From Caulobacteraceae bacterium (lineage in GTDB: Bacteria > Pseudomonadota > Alphaproteobacteria > Caulobacterales > Caulobacteraceae), in the NCBI GenBank assembly GCA_004144935.1, contig SDZP01000109.1, forward strand, positions 1-9,914: a stretch of 9,914 bases of DNA, in the 5' to 3' direction. The position numbers and the translations under genes were made by a program. Shown in pieces: positions 6,492 through 9,914 of this stretch. How positions within the stretch are numbered: position 1 is the first letter of the stretch; every line of letters begins with the position of its first letter. The notes under the pieces were generated by a model, which was not told the origin of the DNA, searched no databases, and worked only from the letters and a program-made list of their open reading frames with translations.

Positions 6492-8021
6492 GTGGCCTTC
6501 ACCGAACCCTTCTTCCTGCTGATCTTCGCGCCCCTGACGCTGCTGGCCTTCCTGGCCGTGGCGCGCGGCTGGGGACGCGAGGCGGCCCTGGGCGTGCTGT
6601 TCGCCGCCTCCTGCCTGTTCTACGCCAGCTACGGCCTCAAGGTCTTCTCGCTGATGGCGGCGGGCACCCTGATCAACGGCGCCATCTGCATCGCCCTTGT
6701 CCGCCTGCCCCGCTCGCGCACGGGCCTGCGCAACGGCCTGTTCTGGAGCGGCCAGGCCTGGAATATCGGCGCCCTGGCCCTCTTCAAGTACCTCGCCCCG
6801 GCCCTGGGCGCGACGCATGGGATCGAGGGCAGCGCCATCCCCGTCGGCATCTCCTTCTACACCTTCCAGCAGGCGGTGCTGCTGGTCGACGCTCTCAACC
6901 ACGACCGGCGGGTGTTGCAGTACCTGCCCGCCGACCGGCCGGTGCGGGCCTTCGTCCGGTTCGGCGCCTTCCACACCTTCTTCCCCCAGCTGGTGGTCGG
7001 GCCGATCACCTACATGTCCGAGTTCGGCCCCCAGGCCCTGCAAAAGGGCTTCGGCCGGTTCAACCGCACCGACCTGGAGGTCGGCATCGCCCTGATCGCC
7101 ATCGGCCTGTTCAAGAAGGTGGTCATCGCCGACTCGCTGGCCCGGATCACCGACCCCGTCTTCGGCGGCCTGGCGCAGGGCATCCCCGCCACCAGCGTCC
7201 ACGCCTGGCTGGCGGTCTTCGGCTATTTCGCCCAGCTGTACTTCGACTTCTCCGGCTACAGCGACATGGCTCTTGGCCTGGCCCGGCTGTTCGGCATCCG
7301 CCTGCCGATCAACTTCGACAGTCCCCTGCGGGCGTCCAGCATCGCCGACTTCTACCGCCGCTGGCACATCACCCTGACCCGGATCATCGGCCGCTTCCTG
7401 TTCACCCCCCTGTCGGTCTGGGGGACGCGTTTTTCCGTGCGCAAGCGACTGCCGGGCCCTGCCGCCCGGGCCCTGTCGGCCTGGCTGCCGATGCTGGTCA
7501 ACTTCCAGGTCATCGCCCTGTGGCACGCGGCCCTGCCGACCTTCTTCCTGTTCGGCCTGATCCACGGCCTGTGGTTCATCCTCGAGACGGAGGTCAGGCG
7601 GTCCCGGCCCTGGCGCCGCTTCAGGACGGCGACGAGCGACCGCCTGCGCCTGCGCCTGGGCCAGGCGTTGACCATCCTGCCGCTGATGCTGACCTTCGCC
7701 CTGTTCCGCTCGCCCGAACTGCAGGCCTTCGGCGGGCTCCTCCGGTCGCTGGTCCCGACCGGCCCGGTCGCCATGGACTGGGTCGGGGCGGCGCAGGTCG
7801 GCGCCGCCTTCGCCGTCATCTGGCTGGCCCCCAACTCTCAGGAACTGCTGCGCCGCTACCGGCCCGGCATCCGGACCTGGGACAACGTCTCGACCACCCC
7901 GCCGCCCCTGCGCCTGGAATGGCGCCCGACCCTCCCCTGGGGCCTGTTCACCGCCGCCCTGCTGCTCAGCGCCCTGGCCCTGGTCAGCTACAAGGCGCCC
8001 TTCATCTACCTGGGCTACTGA
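6492..8021 (+). CDS. MBOAT-family O-acyltransferase, AlgI/DltB-like
   Basis: An integral-membrane enzyme that takes acyl groups (usually acetyl) from the cytoplasmic side for transfer to extracytoplasmic polymers. With a GTG start at 6492 it has 509 aa and begins VAFTEPFFLLIFAPLTLLAF, the usual N-terminal helix of this family; there is no ATG candidate. Family hallmarks occur in order: PVGISFYTFQ (117-126), HTFFPQLVVGPI (161-172), QLYFDFSGYSDMALG (248-262), INFDSP (273-278), DFYRRWHITL (286-295), LWHAALPT with the presumed catalytic His345, and a second conserved His358 in LIHG. About ten hydrophobic segments are present and the C-terminus FIYLGY is typical. The usual WHGA reads WHAA here. 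Extending to the alternative start at 6348 would add 48 Arg-rich residues and is rejected. The next gene starts 1 nt after the stop. The acceptor glycan is unknown. Confidence 0.92.
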   Translation: MAFTEPFFLLIFAPLTLLAFLAVARGWGREAALGVLFAASCLFYASYGLKVFSLMAAGTLINGAICIALVRLPRSRTGLRNGLFWSGQAWNIGALALFKYLAPALGATHGIEGSAIPVGISFYTFQQAVLLVDALNHDRRVLQYLPADRPVRAFVRFGAFHTFFPQLVVGPITYMSEFGPQALQKGFGRFNRTDLEVGIALIAIGLFKKVVIADSLARITDPVFGGLAQGIPATSVHAWLAVFGYFAQLYFDFSGYSDMALGLARLFGIRLPINFDSPLRASSIADFYRRWHITLTRIIGRFLFTPLSVWGTRFSVRKRLPGPAARALSAWLPMLVNFQVIALWHAALPTFFLFGLIHGLWFILETEVRRSRPWRRFRTATSDRLRLRLGQALTILPLMLTFALFRSPELQAFGGLLRSLVPTGPVAMDWVGAAQVGAAFAVIWLAPNSQELLRRYRPGIRTWDNVSTTPPPLRLEWRPTLPWGLFTAALLLSALALVSYKAPFIYLGY

Positions 8022-8022
8022 G

Positions 8023-9174
8023 ATGGACGCCTGGACACGCCTGCGCCGAAGTCGCCTCGCGGGCCCGCGCTGGCCGGGCCGCGCCGCCTATCTGGTCGCC
8101 GCCGGCGCCGCCCTGGCCGGGGCGCTGGCCGTCTTCGGATTCATCGCCATCGTCGACCCCCACGACCTCTATCCCTGGGGCGCCCGCCCGCATCTGGCGG
8201 AGACGACGCTCGCCGGCCAGGCCCAGGCCGATGTGCTCAACGTCGCCACCAACGGCGATTTCGACGCCCTGCTGGTCGGCGCCTCCTCCGCCCAGCAGTA
8301 CGAGGGGCCCGATCTCGCCCGCCACCTCGGCGGCGTCCGTCGCGGCTACGCCATCATCTACCTGGGGGCCCAGCCGCGCGATCTGGCCGTGGTGCTGGAC
8401 CGGGTGGCAAGCGCCCCGAACCTCAAGCGCGTCGTGCTCAGCTACGACCTCGGCTACCTGCTGCCGATGCACCGGATCCAGGGCGACTTCCCCAGCGCCC
8501 TCTACGACGACAGCCCGCTCAACGATCCGGGCGCCTTCAGCCTCACCTCGCTGGAACTGTCCTGGCGGCTGGCCACGCGCCAGAGCTACGAGAACCGCCG
8601 CTGGGACATCGCCCCGCTCCGCCGTGGCCTGGCGGAAAAATATCGCAACAGCCGCACCCCCAGGATCGCCGCCATCTATCGGGGCTTCATCGCCCAACAG
8701 AAGGGACGCCTTGACGCGCCCACCAGCCTGACCTGCCGGGACTTCGAGGCCAACGGCCTGATCGCTCGCCTCGCCGGCCGGCTGCAGGCCCGCGGCGTGC
8801 GGCTGGACGTCGTCATCCCGCCCTACAGTTACGCCGCCTATTCCGACCTCAGCCGCGCCGAGCGCAACGACCGCCTGCGGGGCCAGCCGGCCCTGGCCGC
8901 CTTCCTGCAGGCGCGCCGCTGCATGATCGCCGCCGTGGCGCCATTTCCCGGGACCCGCGTTCATGGCTTTGACCTCGACGCCGACATCGTCGAGGACATG
9001 GCCAACTATTGGGATACGACCCATCTCTACGGCCCCGTGATCGGCCGCCGCATCCTGGGAGACATCGACCGTGGCGATCACGTGCTGACCACCGAAACGT
9101 TCGAGCCCTACGCGCGGGAGATGCGGCGCCGGGTGGTCGCCTGGGACTACCGCAATTCGGCGATGACGCCGTGA
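8023..9174 (+). CDS. Membrane-anchored SGNH/AlgJ-like protein, partner of the MBOAT acyltransferase
   Basis: A 383-aa protein with a basic N-terminus and one hydrophobic helix (about 21-44), placing the rest in the periplasm. FDALLVGASSAQQYEGPDL (80-98) resembles SGNH block I, with nucleophile candidate Ser88 or Ser89. Near the C-terminus, WDTTHLYGPVIGRRIL (330-345) gives the Asp-x-x-His pair (Asp331, His334) of block V. Between them, IIYLGAQPRDLAVVLDRV and VVLSYDL follow the pattern of SGNH-like proteins encoded beside MBOAT genes, and LDVVIPPYSYAAY is a typical core strand. By analogy with AlgJ/AlgX and similar pairs, it would transfer acyl groups to, or remove them from, a polysaccharide. 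Catalysis is inferred, not proven; I cannot identify the oxyanion-hole Asn. It begins 1 nt after the MBOAT stop, so translation is probably coupled. Its stop overlaps the next start as GTGA. Confidence 0.8.
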   Translation: MDAWTRLRRSRLAGPRWPGRAAYLVAAGAALAGALAVFGFIAIVDPHDLYPWGARPHLAETTLAGQAQADVLNVATNGDFDALLVGASSAQQYEGPDLARHLGGVRRGYAIIYLGAQPRDLAVVLDRVASAPNLKRVVLSYDLGYLLPMHRIQGDFPSALYDDSPLNDPGAFSLTSLELSWRLATRQSYENRRWDIAPLRRGLAEKYRNSRTPRIAAIYRGFIAQQKGRLDAPTSLTCRDFEANGLIARLAGRLQARGVRLDVVIPPYSYAAYSDLSRAERNDRLRGQPALAAFLQARRCMIAAVAPFPGTRVHGFDLDADIVEDMANYWDTTHLYGPVIGRRILGDIDRGDHVLTTETFEPYAREMRRRVVAWDYRNSAMTP

Positions 9175-9914
9175 GGGCGCCCGCGGCCCTGCTGGCCCTG
9201 GCGTCCGTGGTCTGCCTGCTTGCGGCCGCCGCCTGCAGCCGGGCCGAAACGCCGTTGCTGGTCCCAGGCATCGTCGATCCCCGCCCCGACAAGGCCGCCT
9301 GGGCCGGCCTGCCGCGCCTGCCGGTCGAGCGCGGGGTGATCTTTCGCGGCCAGGCCGGGGTGTCGGGCTACAACATCCACAACTACCTCGACCATGACGG
9401 CCGCCAGTTCGTCGTCATGTGGACCTCCTCGCCGATCAACGAGGGGGAGGCCGGCTCGCGGGTGATGCGTTCGGTCAGCGGCGACGGCGTGACCTGGGCC
9501 CCGGCCAGCTTCATCACGCCCCGGCCCCCGGCCGGCAAACGCTATTTCGCCCGGGGCTTCTGGCGGCGCGGCGAGCAGACCCTGGCGCTGGTCTCGGTCG
9601 ACCGGGAGGGCGACTTCTTCGGACCGGACCTGCAGATGCTGGCCTTCGAGGCGCGGGGCCCCGTCGACCAGCCCTGGGCCCTGCTGGGGGTCATGTCCGC
9701 CAACACCATCACCAACTTCTCGCCCCAGAAGCTGCCCGACGGCGCGTGGCTTGAGTCCAGCCGCGACAGCGGCATGCGCCTGGGCTTCATCAAGGGCGGC
9801 GTCTCGGCCTGGAACGCCTGGAGCGCCATCTCCGTCCCGCCGCCGGCCAGTCGCGCAGCTCCCAGCGGGCGGCCGGCGGCGGGACGGAGATGGCGCTCCA
9901 GGCGTTCCAGGCCG
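9171..9914 (+). CDS. Sialidase-like (BNR/Asp-box) lipoprotein, 3' end missing
   Basis: The GTG start at 9171 overlaps the previous stop (GTGA). It opens directly onto a signal peptide: RAPAALLALASVVCLLAAAAC, with Cys22 as the likely lipidation site. The lipobox is Ala-rich and slightly atypical. The mature part has GYNIHNYLDHDGRQFVVMWT (66-85) and SVSGDGVTWAP (101-111). The latter is an Asp-box-like turn, as in sialidase/BNR beta-propellers, where S-x-D-G-x-x-W marks a blade. Further blade-like strands follow, for example NFSPQKLPDGAWLESS (182-197). It may bind or cleave a sugar polymer, which fits the upstream acyltransferase pair, but catalytic Arg or Tyr residues cannot be assigned. The gene runs off the window without a stop. 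From about residue 226 (base 9849) the sequence is unreliable: it enters the loop and second arm of a fold-back repeat, and the translation turns Arg-rich (SRRSRP). Confidence 0.68.
   Translation, partial: MRAPAALLALASVVCLLAAAACSRAETPLLVPGIVDPRPDKAAWAGLPRLPVERGVIFRGQAGVSGYNIHNYLDHDGRQFVVMWTSSPINEGEAGSRVMRSVSGDGVTWAPASFITPRPPAGKRYFARGFWRRGEQTLALVSVDREGDFFGPDLQMLAFEARGPVDQPWALLGVMSANTITNFSPQKLPDGAWLESSRDSGMRLGFIKGGVSAWNAWSAISVPPPASRAAPSGRPAAGRRWRSRRSRP
9805..9914. repeat. Perfect 44-bp inverted repeat with 22-nt loop at the window end, probable fold-back artefact
   Basis: Bases 9805-9848 are exactly reverse-complementary to 9871-9914 over all 44 positions, separated by a 22-nt loop (9849-9870). 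The left arm continues the lipoprotein reading frame with normal codon use; the right arm is simply its antisense copy. The second arm reaches the last base, so the repeat may continue outside. Such long exact palindromes with one arm coding and the other at a sequence end are typical of chimeric or fold-back reads at contig ends. A real hairpin-like element cannot be fully excluded. Confidence 0.93.

Noticed and set aside
6384..7565. A 393-codon minus-strand open frame opposite the MBOAT gene
   Set aside because: The Gln/Gly/Glu/Asp-rich composition is the antisense image of Leu/Ala-rich membrane segments, with no independent support.
6338..8731. A 797-codon plus-strand open frame overlapping the MBOAT and SGNH-like genes
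   Set aside because: It is Pro/Arg/Ala-rich without hydrophobic segments or motifs. The overlapping frames encode recognisable MBOAT and SGNH-like proteins.
8002..9081. A 359-codon minus-strand open frame opposite the SGNH-like gene
   Set aside because: It is Val/Gly/Ala-rich antisense of a gene whose own frame has a membrane anchor, GASS and DTTH motifs.
9419..9754. Short open frames (plus strand here; minus 9147-9395 and 9542-9829)
   Set aside because: They lie within the lipoprotein frame beginning at 9171, which has a signal peptide and Asp-box. Their own translations look random.
9805..9914. The end palindrome as a transposon end or strong terminator
   Set aside because: One arm is ordinary in-frame coding sequence, there is no U-tract, no transposase and no target duplication, and the repeat stops at the sequence end. 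A fold-back artefact is simpler.
1..9914. tRNA genes, CRISPR arrays, insertion sequences, prophage or defence genes
   Set aside because: I looked across both strands and saw no regularly spaced repeats, cloverleaf-like tRNA sequence, transposase or phage-like protein. Almost all bases are accounted for by the genes listed.

Overview
The window is GC-rich, gene-dense bacterial DNA that reads like an alphaproteobacterium, most likely Caulobacterales (Caulobacter/Phenylobacterium-like). This assignment is an inference from the base composition, the style of the proteins and the presence of a PHA-system small protein; no rRNA or other phylogenetic marker is present to settle it. No tRNA, rRNA, CRISPR array, insertion sequence or phage gene was seen.

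Layout. (1) Positions 1-106 hold the last codons of a chorismate-binding enzyme, probably anthranilate synthase component I (trpE). It converges on metG across a short hairpin. (2) 143-1855, minus strand: methionyl-tRNA synthetase. (3) 1856-1968: a divergent promoter region with a small perfect palindrome and a good sigma70-like promoter facing right. (4) 1969-5979, plus strand: a complete four-gene polyamine ABC importer in the order potF-potG-potH-potI. Every junction is an ATGA stop/start overlap, so this is one tightly coupled operon for a lipid-anchored binding protein, an ATPase and two permeases. (5) 5997-6305, minus strand: a small polyhydroxyalkanoate-system family protein. (6) 6306-6491: a GC-palindrome-rich intergenic stretch. 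(7) 6492 to the window end, plus strand: a second tightly packed operon. It encodes an AlgI/DltB-like MBOAT O-acyltransferase, a membrane-anchored SGNH/AlgJ-like protein starting 1 nt after it, and a lipoprotein with a sialidase-like (Asp-box) beta-propeller sequence that starts at a GTG overlapping the preceding stop.

How the genes work together. The pot genes import putrescine- or spermidine-type polyamines from the periplasm. The 3' operon looks like a cell-envelope glycan-modification cassette: an integral-membrane acyltransferase moves acyl groups across the membrane, the SGNH-like partner transfers or removes them in the periplasm, and a surface or periplasmic lipoprotein may bind or trim a sugar polymer. 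The substrate cannot be read from the sequence.

Caution: the last 110 bases form a perfect 44-bp inverted repeat with a 22-nt loop that ends exactly at the last base. This is most simply explained as a fold-back artefact at a contig end, so the last gene should be trusted only to about position 9848.
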